From positions 124,001 through 188,000 of the forward strand of contig NZ_VHKL01000006.1 of NCBI RefSeq assembly GCF_007474605.1: a stretch of DNA of 64,000 nt, in the 5' to 3' direction. Shown here piece by piece: positions 17,435 to 26,105 of this stretch. The position numbers were made by a program, and so were the translations under genes. Below the pieces are notes generated by a model. The model was not told where the DNA came from, ran no database searches, and worked only from the letters and a program-made list of their open reading frames with translations. This DNA is from Rhodoligotrophos appendicifer (GTDB lineage Bacteria; Pseudomonadota; Alphaproteobacteria; Rhizobiales; Im1). Each line of letters starts with the position of its first letter. Within the stretch, counting starts at the first letter, position 1.

Positions 17435-18319
17435 ATGTTCTGGTCCCATCTGAGCCCGCGTTGGAAGGGCGTTGTGTGTCTCGCCGTCACGGGCCTTGGA
17501 TGGGGCATGAACTGGCCGGCGATCAAGGTGTTGCTGCTGGAAGCGCCCCCACTATTGAGCCGCGGGATCACGGGGATCGCGGCCGCCTTCATCCTGCTCG
17601 CCATTGCCCTGTTCCGCGGCGAGCGAGTCGTCGCCCCTTCACGGGCCCTGCCGGCGATCGGCGCGTCGGCCTTCACCAATGTCTTTGCCTGGATGGGTTT
17701 CTCCACCATTGCCATGCGGTGGCTCACCGTCGCCGAATGTGCGCTGCTGGTTTACACGATGCCGATCTGGACGACTCTGTTGGCCTGGCCGGTCCTCGGC
17801 ATGCGGCCGACAGTGCGCAGCACGCTTGCTCTGGTGATGGGCGTCGGCGGCATTACCCTGCTCCTCGGTGCCGAGAACGTCGTTCCGGAGCCCGACATGA
17901 TCTGGGGAATTCTCCTCGCTCTCGCGGCGGCGATCTGTTTTGCTCTCGGTTCTGTGCTGAACCGGAAGCCCATTCCGTTAACGCCGCTTGTGTCCGTAGC
18001 CTGGCAGGTTGGTCTTGGCTCCCTCGCTCTCGTCCTTGCGGGATTGCTCTATGAGAACCCCTCTTTGGCATCCCTCACGGCGCGGAGTTGGTGGATCATG
18101 GTCTACATGTCATTGGTGCCGATGGGCGTGTGTTATCTCGCCTGGTTCGCCGCCCTGCGGTATTTGCCGCCCGCCATGGCCTCGACCGGCATTCTGATGG
18201 TTCCGGTGACCGGAGTGGTCGCAGCGGCCTTCTTTCTCGGCGAGCCCTTTGGTTGGGTTCAGGTCGGAGCCCTGGCGCTCACCCTTGGCGGCGTAACCCT
18301 CTCGCTCCAGAAGAGTTGA
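17435..18319 (+). CDS. EamA/DMT family transporter
   Basis: Inner-membrane protein of 294 residues with about ten hydrophobic helices in two EamA repeats, the usual DMT architecture. The first repeat begins near [14 protein letters not shown] and the second near [37 protein letters not shown] near the end is characteristic. Family members export amino acids or other metabolites; the substrate here is unknown. The ATG at 17435 fits the first helix best; the frame extends upstream without helix-like content. The LysR gene follows on the same strand after 248 bases. Confidence 0.85.
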   Translation: MFWSHLSPRWKGVVCLAVTGLGWGMNWPAIKVLLLEAPPLLSRGITGIAAAFILLAIALFRGERVVAPSRALPAIGASAFTNVFAWMGFSTIAMRWLTVAECALLVYTMPIWTTLLAWPVLGMRPTVRSTLALVMGVGGITLLLGAENVVPEPDMIWGILLALAAAICFALGSVLNRKPIPLTPLVSVAWQVGLGSLALVLAGLLYENPSLASLTARSWWIMVYMSLVPMGVCYLAWFAALRYLPPAMASTGILMVPVTGVVAAAFFLGEPFGWVQVGALALTLGGVTLSLQKS

Positions 18320-18392
18320 TCTCCGGACCGGCCAAGCGGGCCGGCCCGAAGTGCGGCGCAGAAGGAGGTGGTTCGCGGGACGACGAGGAGCG

Positions 18393-18563
18393 TATGCTAT
18401 CCTGTGCATCAAGGAGATCTGCCATGCTGCAGGATACCGGAAAGACCGGCGCGACATGAACCGCATGATGGCTCCTGCCAAAACCGCCCGCTTCAAAGCC
18501 TGTCCCCTATCAGGGGAGCGCACCGCCGAGCCCGCCGTCTCCTCAGCATTCGCGGGCGGGTAG
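18393..18563 (+). other. Possible short overlapping ORFs (leader peptides) before the LysR gene
   Basis: An ATG at 18393 after GAGGAGC opens a 21-codon frame. Inside it an AAGGAGAT ribosome site precedes an ATG at 18423 (11 codons). Its TGA overlaps, as ATGA, the ATG of a further 35-codon frame ending at 18563. A small hairpin CCCCT-ATC-AGGGG lies inside the last frame (18502-18514). The ribosome sites are good, but the peptides match nothing I know. Confidence 0.25.
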
Positions 18564-18567
18564 AATC

Positions 18568-19521
18568 ATGGTCGCCATGGACACCAACCTTCCGGATCTG
18601 CGGGCCTTCCGCGTCTTCGTGACGGTCGCCGAAATGGGAGGCATAAAGCCTGCCGCCGAGCGGCTTGGCCGTTCTCCCTCCGCGATCTCGATGGCGCTGA
18701 AGAACTTCGAGACGACGCTCGGAGCGCCGCTCTTCGAACAGGAGCGCAAGGCTCATCTCACCCCCTTTGGCCGGGTAGTGTTCGATCAGGCGCGTGAAGT
18801 CCTGCAACATTTTCTCAGCGCCTGTGCGACCATCGACACCTATGCCCGCAACCAGATCGGCCGCTGCGATGTCGGCAGCGTGACGTCCGTATCCATGGCT
18901 TTCCTGCCGCGAGCCATTCGCCTGGTGCAGCAGCGGATGCCGGAATTCGGTGTCGAGGTCCATCAGCTCGAATCCCCCCGCGCCCCGAACGCGGTGCTGG
19001 ATGGCGTCGTCGACATCGCCTTCGTCGCCCGCCTCTCGCTCTCCGACGAGCTTCAATTCGATCCTCTCTTCAAGGATGGCCTCGACCTCGTCTGCGCCAA
19101 TGCGGATCCCCTGGTGCAGGAGCAGGAGCCGGTCACGTGGTCCATGATCGCCAAGCGGGTCTTCATTCTGAACGACAGCTTCAATTCCATCGAGGCGCCT
19201 GAATTCCTCGACATCATCCGCCGCTCGACGCTTCGGGTCCGCAGTATTTCGGCCGTCTTGGCAGCCGTGCGTGAAGGTCTGGGAGTCAGCGTTCTCCCCC
19301 GCCTCTGCAGCGTCCATGGTGCAGAGGGCGTGACGTTTCTTCCCTTAGCCGATGGCAGCGCCCACCGGGTTGTGGGCATGTTGTCGAAGCGCGACCGTCG
19401 GCAGCTTCCGGGCACCGCAATCTTTGCCGCCGCAGTGCAGGAGGTGATCGAGGAGCGCGCCGCCGACCTGCGCTATGAATATCTCGGCACGCGCTCCACC
19501 GGCTCGAAGCGGCCGGCCTGA
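18568..19521 (+). CDS. LysR family transcriptional regulator
   Basis: LTTR of 317 residues. The winged HTH covers about residues 8-67 (LRAFRVFVTVAEMGGIKPAAERLGRS..AISMALKNFE), followed by the linker helix and a substrate-binding effector domain to residue 300. The second ATG at 18577 is an alternative start. The EamA gene upstream and the ALDH operon end downstream give no clear target; LysR proteins usually control a divergent neighbour, which is missing here. Convergent with the ALDH gene, 16 bases apart. Confidence 0.9.
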   Translation: MVAMDTNLPDLRAFRVFVTVAEMGGIKPAAERLGRSPSAISMALKNFETTLGAPLFEQERKAHLTPFGRVVFDQAREVLQHFLSACATIDTYARNQIGRCDVGSVTSVSMAFLPRAIRLVQQRMPEFGVEVHQLESPRAPNAVLDGVVDIAFVARLSLSDELQFDPLFKDGLDLVCANADPLVQEQEPVTWSMIAKRVFILNDSFNSIEAPEFLDIIRRSTLRVRSISAVLAAVREGLGVSVLPRLCSVHGAEGVTFLPLADGSAHRVVGMLSKRDRRQLPGTAIFAAAVQEVIEERAADLRYEYLGTRSTGSKRPA

Positions 19522-19537
19522 GGCTCCAGCCCAGTGA

Positions 19538-20965
19538 TCAGCCGGCGAGAGCGCCGACCACCGCCTTCATCTCCAGAAACTCCTCAAGCCCAAAGATCCC
19601 CTGCTCACGCCCATTGCCGGATTGGCCATAGCCGCCGAAGGGCGCTGTTCCGTCATAGGCGGGATAATTGATGAGAACCTGACCGGTCCTCAGGCGTGCG
19701 GCGACCTTCACCGCCGTTTCACGGTCGCCTTGGATATTGCCGGACAGCCCATAGACGGTGTCGTTGGCGATCGCGACCGCCTCGTCCAGATCCCGATAGG
19801 GCATGATTGTCAGCACCGGTCCGAAGATCTCGTCTCGGGCGATGACCATGTCCGGTGTGACGTTGGAGAACACCGTCGGCCGCACGTAATACCCGCGATT
19901 GAAGCCCTCGGGGCGACCGGGCCCGCCGGCGATCAGGGTCGCGCCCTCCTCGATCCCCACGGAGATATAGTGCTGGATCGTGTCGAACTGCGCCTTGCTC
20001 ACCGCCGGTCCGAGATCGGTCTCCTCCTGGGCGGGGTCTCCCACCTTCATTTGCAGAGCCGTGTCCCGGGCGATGGCTTCCACCTCAGCCAGCATGCTCG
20101 CCGGGACGAGCATCCGCCCCGGCGCGGTACAGGATTGTCCGGTGTTGCGGAAGCAATTCATGACGCCCCGCGGCACCGCGGAGGTGGGGTCGACGCCTTC
20201 CAGCAGGATATTGGCGCTTTTTCCACCCAGTTCCTGCGCCACCCGCTTCACGGTATCGGCTGCGGCTTTGGCAACCGCTCTGCCGGCTCGTGTCGAGCCC
20301 GTGATGGAAACCATGGCCACATCGGGATGCGAGGCAATGGCATGACCCACCGTCGGCCCATCGCCATTCACCAGGTTGAACACACCCTGCGGAACGCCGG
20401 CCTCATGCATGACGTCGGCAAAGATCATGGCTCCGAACGGCGCGATCTCGCTCGGCTTCAACACCATGCTGCAGCCCGCCGCCAGCGCCGGCGCGACTTT
20501 GAGCACCAGTTGGTTGATAGGCCAGTTCCAAGGCGTGATCAGCCCGACGACGCCGATGGGCTCGCGGACAATGAGGGTCGTGCCCTTCGCATGCTGAAAC
20601 TCGTAGGCCTCCAGCGTGGTGATCATGTGCTTCAGATGGTTGATACCGGTCTGCGCCTGGCCTTCGAGGGCAAAACGGATTGGCGCGCCCATCTCCTGGC
20701 TTAAGGCAGCCGCGACCTCCCTGCGGCGATCCTCGTAGCATTCCAAGATGCGGCCCAGCAGGCGGATACGCTCCGCCTTGCTCGTGGCGGCAAAGCTGGG
20801 GAAGGCGCGACTGGCGGCCGCGACTGCAGACTCAACATCCGCAGCCGTGCCGGCGGCAATCTCCCCGAACGCCTCCTCGGTCGACGGATCGATGACGGGA
20901 ATCCGGTCGGCGCTGAGGGGCTCGACCCACGCGCCATCGATATAGAACTTCGTTGCATGCTTCAC
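19538..20965 (-). CDS. NAD(P)-dependent aldehyde dehydrogenase
   Basis: 475-residue ALDH-superfamily enzyme with all catalytic residues: Asn147 in TPWNWP, Lys170 in LKPSE, Glu245 in QELGGKS and nucleophile Cys279 in NTGQSCTAPGR. It would oxidise an aldehyde to an acid. It uses a GTG start at 20965 with AGAGGTG upstream and is the last of ten minus-strand genes. With the FAD amine-oxidase-like gene at 28376 it mirrors the PuuB-PuuC logic (amine to aldehyde to acid), although the true substrate is unknown. Confidence 0.92.
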   Translation of the reverse strand: MKHATKFYIDGAWVEPLSADRIPVIDPSTEEAFGEIAAGTAADVESAVAAASRAFPSFAATSKAERIRLLGRILECYEDRRREVAAALSQEMGAPIRFALEGQAQTGINHLKHMITTLEAYEFQHAKGTTLIVREPIGVVGLITPWNWPINQLVLKVAPALAAGCSMVLKPSEIAPFGAMIFADVMHEAGVPQGVFNLVNGDGPTVGHAIASHPDVAMVSITGSTRAGRAVAKAAADTVKRVAQELGGKSANILLEGVDPTSAVPRGVMNCFRNTGQSCTAPGRMLVPASMLAEVEAIARDTALQMKVGDPAQEETDLGPAVSKAQFDTIQHYISVGIEEGATLIAGGPGRPEGFNRGYYVRPTVFSNVTPDMVIARDEIFGPVLTIMPYRDLDEAVAIANDTVYGLSGNIQGDRETAVKVAARLRTGQVLINYPAYDGTAPFGGYGQSGNGREQGIFGLEEFLEMKAVVGALAG

Positions 20966-20985
20966 GAAAACACCTCTGGAAGAAG

Positions 20986-21606
20986 CTAAAGGCTGGGCCG
21001 GGCGCCTGCGCCGCGCAGGCGCGATTTCTCGCTGTTCGGCACATAGGTCTTGTAGACCAGCAGGTCGAGCGCAGCATGGTCGTCGACTGCAATGCTCGAG
21101 CGGCTGGCTAAGAGGCCGATGAGCGGCCCGGCACGGACGTCTGCTTGCGGCAAGATCTTCAACTGCGCCGTCGGGAGTGCCCCTAGCTGCGAAAGCGCCG
21201 TGGTTGCTGAGACGGTATCGCCGCGGAAGGCGACCCGCTCCGCGGCCAAAGCCAGGTCGAACGCCATGCCGTCCGGTGTATTGACCGCCAGCATGGCAGT
21301 GGACCAGATCGGGCTCTCGATCTGGACAGGATCCAGGGTCCGCAAAGCAGCAAGATCATCGAGCTGATCGCAGAGTTCAGCCCCCACAAAAAACGGCGAA
21401 TGAACGCGGTCCAGCGCGATCTCCGGCTCCAACGCCCGCAACAGCCATGGAGCCCAGTCTCCGCCGCGCGCCGCCAGCCAGCGGGCCGACCGCCCGACAT
21501 CCTCGGCAATGCCCCAGGACAGTCCTGCCCCGCGTGCGGCCTTGTAGGCAATCATCTCGATTTCATTCATCGAGAGGTCGATCATCTCACCAGCCGATGC
21601 CGTCAT
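20986..21606 (-). CDS. DUF3726 family protein
   Basis: 206-residue cytoplasmic protein of a family known only as DUF3726; the N-terminal signature MNEIEMIAYKAARGAGLSWG with EDVGRSARWL is clear. No motif of a known enzyme is visible. The ATG at 21606 has an excellent AGGAGGAGG ribosome site lying inside the end of the upstream 560-codon gene, giving a 20-base overlap and likely translational coupling. The ALDH gene follows after 20 bases. The tight linkage suggests that the DUF3726 protein and the 560-residue protein work together. Confidence 0.8.
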   Translation of the reverse strand: MTASAGEMIDLSMNEIEMIAYKAARGAGLSWGIAEDVGRSARWLAARGGDWAPWLLRALEPEIALDRVHSPFFVGAELCDQLDDLAALRTLDPVQIESPIWSTAMLAVNTPDGMAFDLALAAERVAFRGDTVSATTALSQLGALPTAQLKILPQADVRAGPLIGLLASRSSIAVDDHAALDLLVYKTYVPNSEKSRLRGAGARPSL

Positions 21607-23269
21607 CGCCCTCCTCCTGCAATTCGTCAGCAAAGGGCGCCCCTTGAAACAACCGGATCCTGAGGCTCAGATCGGATCGGGGATCGAAGGCTTCGGCTCC
21701 GAAAAAGGCGAGTTTGCAGCGCATCAGGTCGATGGGCCGCATCGTCGATCCCAGCAGGTTGTCGTGGATCTCGCCATAGGGATGGTCCGCCACCACCTGC
21801 ACCCGGCGGATTGCATGGCGCAGCTCAGGATGTGCGATGGCCACCCGGCTCACCGGCGCATCCTCCGGCCAGTCTCTCAGAATGGCTGCGAGTCGCGAGA
21901 CATCCCGGGCGAAGCCGAGCGGCAGTTCCAGGGCATCCCCCTCGTCATCCCCGCGCCACCCCAGTCGGGGCTCGAGTTTCTCCTGGGAGGTATACCAGAA
22001 GCGCGCCATGGCATCGCTGTCGGTGAAGTCGAGCGCCAGCGCCCACTCATAATGCGCCTTGATATGCCCCATCAGCTTGCCGCAGCTCATCGAGCCGACC
22101 AACCGCTGCATCTCCTCGCCGGGGACGGCCATTGCGCTGCACAGCTCATCGACGAGCGCACCATGCGGCTCAAGCAGGATGGAGACGAGATATTCCTGAG
22201 CCTCGAGACTGAGGGTCGCCTCAGCTCGGCGATAAAGGAGGTCCCAGGGCTGGAACACCTGTGCCGTAAGGTCGGCGGCCCATTCCCGGACCTGGACGAG
22301 ATCTCCCTTCAGCGTCTCGATCCGTTCGCCCTGCAGGAAATCGACCGTCACCCATTGGCGGAGCTTGTCCTGGGCGCCATCCAGCAGGTCGACGATCACC
22401 CGCTGGACCGCGGGATCGAGGCTCTGGACCGCGCGAACCCGCGCCAATGCAACCTCGCGCGCATGGATCCAGCGGTGGATCAAGGCCGGATGACGGACCA
22501 GGAAGGGCGCCATCCCGAGCCCGGTCGAATTGCCGACGCCGACTTGCCGACGCAGATGGGGATCGAGGCGCACCGCCGTGTCGGGGGCCGCCATTTTCGC
22601 GCAATGCTCGACCAGATCCACGGTGAAATTGCGGATCAGCCAGACAGTCAGCATCTCGGCGACGAAGGAGCCGCTGAACTCCGGGCGCTGCGCCAGCACG
22701 GAGTAGTCGGCGATCCCGAATTTCCCGTTTCCGTAAACGGCACTGGTGCGCAGCAGGTAGCCGATCTCTTGGATCGCGGACTCTTCTGGCTGTTGCCCGG
22801 CCGCGAGCGCCGACTTCACCAGGTCGAACAATCGCTCGCTCTTGTTGGCTCTCGCCAGCACCAGTTCTCGTTCGCTATAGCGCCGCGCCTCCTGATAGGG
22901 CACGGCGGCGGCCAGCCGGTCGAGCTCCGCTTGGTCTGGGATACCATCATAGAGGACATAACAAGTGTCCCAAGCGACGGCGATCACCCGGTCGATGCGG
23001 TCTTCCGGCGCCAGATACTGCGAGAAGGCGACGAGACTGTAGTCTCGACCGCGGATCGAGACGGTGTAGACGGCGCGGCCAAAGCCGTTTTCATCGAGAT
23101 CGAACAAGTGGCGCCGCACGTTCCAGCGCTCCCGCCGCGCGGTGCGGATCAGGTTGCGCGTGAAGCTCAACCGCGAGAGATGCATGGAGCCCAGCCGGCG
23201 CAGGCGCATGACGTGCTCCGGCGGACGCAGGGCGATTTCTGTTGTGTTCTCGATCTCGGCCAGGCTCAT
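21587..23269 (-). CDS. Conserved protein of unknown function, 560 residues
   Basis: I do not recognise this protein. It has no signal peptide or membrane helix. It begins MSLAEIENTTEIALRPPEHV and shows aromatic and charged segments such as YGNGKFGIADYSV near 185, NSTGLGMAPFLVRHP near 255 and HPYGEIHDNLLGS near 505. It starts 10 bases after the ABC ATPase stop and overlaps DUF3726 by 20 bases. The opposite strand is also open for 560 codons, but with a His/Gln/Arg-rich, protein-unlike translation. Context points to a metabolic or substrate-processing role for the imported compound. Confidence 0.75.
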   Translation of the reverse strand: MSLAEIENTTEIALRPPEHVMRLRRLGSMHLSRLSFTRNLIRTARRERWNVRRHLFDLDENGFGRAVYTVSIRGRDYSLVAFSQYLAPEDRIDRVIAVAWDTCYVLYDGIPDQAELDRLAAAVPYQEARRYSERELVLARANKSERLFDLVKSALAAGQQPEESAIQEIGYLLRTSAVYGNGKFGIADYSVLAQRPEFSGSFVAEMLTVWLIRNFTVDLVEHCAKMAAPDTAVRLDPHLRRQVGVGNSTGLGMAPFLVRHPALIHRWIHAREVALARVRAVQSLDPAVQRVIVDLLDGAQDKLRQWVTVDFLQGERIETLKGDLVQVREWAADLTAQVFQPWDLLYRRAEATLSLEAQEYLVSILLEPHGALVDELCSAMAVPGEEMQRLVGSMSCGKLMGHIKAHYEWALALDFTDSDAMARFWYTSQEKLEPRLGWRGDDEGDALELPLGFARDVSRLAAILRDWPEDAPVSRVAIAHPELRHAIRRVQVVADHPYGEIHDNLLGSTMRPIDLMRCKLAFFGAEAFDPRSDLSLRIRLFQGAPFADELQEEGDDGIGW

Positions 23270-23279
23270 GGGGTGACGC

Positions 23280-24422
23280 TCATTCCTCGAACAGGACCAT
23301 GTCGTCGGCTTTCCAACCGAGCGTGACCGGCGCGCCTTCGGAGAGCCCTTCCGTATCCTCCCGATGCAGCCTCGCCTCAACCGATCCGGCATGCGTCTGC
23401 ACGGCGACGCGCATGGCTGAGCCAGGAAACTCGATCGACGTGACCGTTCCCTGGACCATCACCTCGGCGGCCTCACCCGGTTTCACGACCCGCATGTCTT
23501 CCGGCCGCACCATGGCGTGGCGCGCGCCGTGAGCTGCGGCCCCCTCCTCCACCGGTGTCATCCTGCCGTCAACGGGGCTCACCATGATGAAGTTGGAATC
23601 GCCCAGGAAGGAAGCCACGAACCTGTTCTTCGGCGCACGATAAATCCTCGTCGGCGTATCGATCTGCTGGATGCGGCCTTCGGACATGATGGCGATGCGA
23701 TCCGACATCAACAGCGCCTCCTCCTGGTCATGGGTGACCGAAATCACGGTGAGACCAAGCCGGAGCTGGATGCGCTTGACTTCGCGCTGCAACTGCTCGC
23801 GCAGACGGCGGTCAAGAGCGCCCATGGGCTCGTCCATGAGCAGCACCGGAGGCTCGAAGACGAGGGCCCGCGCCAAGGCCACCCGCTGCTGCTGGCCACC
23901 GGAAAGCTGGGAGATGCGAAAGTCTCGACGGCTGTCCAGTTCGACCAGTTCGAGGACCGACTTGACCTTCGCCTCGATCTTCTTTCGGTCCCACCCGCGC
24001 ATCTTCAGCGGAAAGGCGACATTGTCGAAGACGTTCATATGCGGGAACAGTGCATAATTCTGGAAGACGACGCCGAGATTGCGTTTCTCCGGCGGCAGCG
24101 AGGCGATGTCCTGACCCGCGATCTGGATGGTGCCGGAAGTCGGCTCCACGAATCCCGCGATCATCATCAGCGTCGTGGATTTGCCCGAGCCACTCGCACC
24201 CAGCAGCGTGAGGAACTCGCCTTCCCGGACGGTGAAGGACACATCATCGACGGCATAAGTCTCATTATAGATTTTGCTCAGGCCCTTGACCTGGATGCTC
24301 GAGCCGATATGCGCATTGTCGATTGTTGTCGCAGCTGCCATCCGTGAATGCCCCTCCTCGACGACGTGCCTTGCCCCGACTGCATCCCATGACGGCGCAA
24401 CTGTGGAGATGTCGCTGCTCAT
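23280..24422 (-). CDS. ABC transporter ATPase, polyamine/PotA type
   Basis: 380-residue ATPase of a spermidine/putrescine-like importer. Walker A GASGSGKST, Q-loop, signature LSGGQQQR, Walker B LLMDEP and the switch His in SVTHDQEEA are all present, followed by a C-terminal TOBE_2 domain. An unusual tail of about 40 residues precedes the ABC domain; an internal Met near residue 28 is an alternative start. The ATG at 24422 overlaps the permease stop as ATGA. It energises the two permeases at 24419-26049. Confidence 0.92.
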   Translation of the reverse strand: MSSDISTVAPSWDAVGARHVVEEGHSRMAAATTIDNAHIGSSIQVKGLSKIYNETYAVDDVSFTVREGEFLTLLGASGSGKSTTLMMIAGFVEPTSGTIQIAGQDIASLPPEKRNLGVVFQNYALFPHMNVFDNVAFPLKMRGWDRKKIEAKVKSVLELVELDSRRDFRISQLSGGQQQRVALARALVFEPPVLLMDEPMGALDRRLREQLQREVKRIQLRLGLTVISVTHDQEEALLMSDRIAIMSEGRIQQIDTPTRIYRAPKNRFVASFLGDSNFIMVSPVDGRMTPVEEGAAAHGARHAMVRPEDMRVVKPGEAAEVMVQGTVTSIEFPGSAMRVAVQTHAGSVEARLHREDTEGLSEGAPVTLGWKADDMVLFEE

Positions 24423-25213
24423 GCCGTCCTCTCTCCTTTGCGCCGCAACAGTCCGACGACCAGCAGCATCACGCAGGAGACGACCACGAACAGGGTCGAT
24501 GCCGCAGCCACCGTCGGATTGATTTCGAAGCGGATGCCGCTCCACATTTGCACAGGCAGGGTCGTCGTGGCCCCGCTTGTCAGAAACAGCGCCAGCACCA
24601 GTTCGCTGAACGAGGTCAGGAAGGCGAAGGCCGCTCCGGCGGCAATGCCCGGCCAGATGATCGGCAGAGTCACGTAATAGAACGCTTTCAGCGGCGATGC
24701 ACCAAGGCTGCGTGCGCCGTGCTCCAGGCGCATGTCCATCCGCTGCAGCGCCGCGACTACATTGATAATGACGAAGGGGGTGGCGATGATCGTATGGCCG
24801 AGAACGATGCCGAAGACGCCGCCCCGCAGGCCGGTACGCGCGAGGAGGCCGTAGAGAGCGACGCCGGTGATGATGGTGGGCACGATGGTGGGCAGCAGGA
24901 AGAAGCTCATCATCAACCCGCGCGACCGCTGCGACAGCCGCACCATGCCGAGCGCGGCCAGCGTCCCCACGATGGTCGCGGCGATCATCGAGCAGACCGC
25001 CACGATGAGGCTGTTCACCGTTGCGCTTTGCCAGGCAGGGGTCTCGAAGAACGTGTGATACCACTTTGTCGAGAACGAGCGTGGCGGAAAGATGATGTAG
25101 TCTTCCCCCCCGAACGATGCGGGCAGGATGATCACGTTCGGCAGGATCATCATCACCATCGCCAGGATGACGACGAGCGTGACGGCGTGATCCAGCTTTC
25201 GCGACGAGGTCAT
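24419..25213 (-). CDS. ABC transporter permease, PotC-like
   Basis: 264-residue inner-membrane permease with about six helices and the cytoplasmic EAA loop EHGARSLGASPLKAFYYVTLP near residue 165. The first helix is followed by a periplasmic stretch with FSTKWYHTFFETPAW, typical of PotC proteins. The ATG at 25213 overlaps the preceding permease stop (ATGA). The frame continues upstream inside that gene, but only as a shadow. Confidence 0.9.
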   Translation of the reverse strand: MTSSRKLDHAVTLVVILAMVMMILPNVIILPASFGGEDYIIFPPRSFSTKWYHTFFETPAWQSATVNSLIVAVCSMIAATIVGTLAALGMVRLSQRSRGLMMSFFLLPTIVPTIITGVALYGLLARTGLRGGVFGIVLGHTIIATPFVIINVVAALQRMDMRLEHGARSLGASPLKAFYYVTLPIIWPGIAAGAAFAFLTSFSELVLALFLTSGATTTLPVQMWSGIRFEINPTVAAASTLFVVVSCVMLLVVGLLRRKGERTA

Positions 25214-26049
25214 GCCTGCCCCCAGATCGAGCCGAGCCGAAACCACCGGACGCCGATGGCATAGAGGGCCAAGGTTGTCACCAAGACGATGGTCGACAGT
25301 GCCGCGGCGAACCCCCAGTTCAGCACCTTGTTGATATTCATCTCGATCAACTGCGCGATGAAGATATCCCGCGTACCTCCCAGAATGGCGGGGATGATGA
25401 AGAAGCCGATGCTCATGATGAAGACGAGCAGAGCGCCCGCCATCACACCAGGCAGGGTCATCGGGAGATAGGCCCGCAAGAACACCTGCAGCGGAGGAGC
25501 TCCAAGGCTTCTGGCCGCCTGCAGAACCCGATTGTCGATGCGCGCCATGTTCGCGGCGACCGGCAGAATGAGATAAGGCATCATCGTCTGCACCATGCCG
25601 ATCAGCACCGCGACAATGCCGCCGCTCAGTGGCAGCGGAGTATTGATGAGACCGATGTCGAGCAGCAACGTGTTCACCGCACCTTGCGGATTCAACACGA
25701 TGAGCCAGCCATAACAGAGCACCAGCAAATTGGTCCAGAACGGCACCAGGATGAGCGCGAGCAGGACGAGCCGGGTGCGGTTGGAGCCGGTGACCAGCCG
25801 ATAGGCGACGGGGTAGCCGATCAGCACGCACAGCACGGCAGTCGCCGCACTGGTGAGGAACGTCCGCTGCAACACCTGGACATAGACGGGCCGGTCGAAG
25901 ATGCGGCTGTAATGGGTCATTGCGCCGGCATCGCCCTCGAAGCTCAGCCCCACCAGCTGCAACGTCGGCAGGATGAAGAAGGCCGCGAGCAGCAAAATCG
26001 CCGGCAACAGCAGCAGAAACGATGCGTGGCGTCGGATCAGCACGGACAT
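25210..26049 (-). CDS. ABC transporter permease, PotB-like
   Basis: 279-residue inner-membrane permease with six predicted helices and the EAA loop LQAARSLGAPPLQVFLRAYLP near residue 185. It pairs with the PotC-like subunit downstream. The start at 26049 lies 56 bases after the binding-protein stop, and the gap contains a strong hairpin. Sequence type (MIPL-like polyamine/opine permeases) matches the binding protein and ATPase. Confidence 0.9.
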   Translation of the reverse strand: MSVLIRRHASFLLLLPAILLLAAFFILPTLQLVGLSFEGDAGAMTHYSRIFDRPVYVQVLQRTFLTSAATAVLCVLIGYPVAYRLVTGSNRTRLVLLALILVPFWTNLLVLCYGWLIVLNPQGAVNTLLLDIGLINTPLPLSGGIVAVLIGMVQTMMPYLILPVAANMARIDNRVLQAARSLGAPPLQVFLRAYLPMTLPGVMAGALLVFIMSIGFFIIPAILGGTRDIFIAQLIEMNINKVLNWGFAAALSTIVLVTTLALYAIGVRWFRLGSIWGQA

Positions 26050-26066
26050 GGATCACGATCTTTGCT

Positions 26067-26096
26067 GTCGGGAGGCAGCCGAAGCCCCCTCCCGAC
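26067..26096 (-). terminator. Intercistronic hairpin between binding-protein and permease genes
   Basis: GTCGGGAGG (26067-26075) and CCTCCCGAC (26088-26096) form a perfect nine-pair stem with a 12-base loop in the 56-base gap after the binding-protein stop. Such hairpins commonly protect the upstream mRNA or cause partial termination, so that binding protein is made in excess over permease. No T-run follows, so read-through is expected. Confidence 0.6.
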
Positions 26097-26105
26097 GGGT
26101 AAGCC

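Noticed and set aside
17089-17727. 213-residue N-terminal extension of the catalase frame
   Set aside because: The extension is Arg/Ser-rich, lies over the promoter region and part of the EamA gene, and a good ribosome site precedes the catalase ATG at 17088.
21644-23326. 560-codon open frame on the plus strand, opposite the 560-residue unknown gene
   Set aside because: Translation is rich in His, Gln and Arg with no fold-like pattern; the minus frame has proper overlap with neighbours in the operon and the downstream gene's start inside it. GC-rich codon bias explains the open antisense frame.
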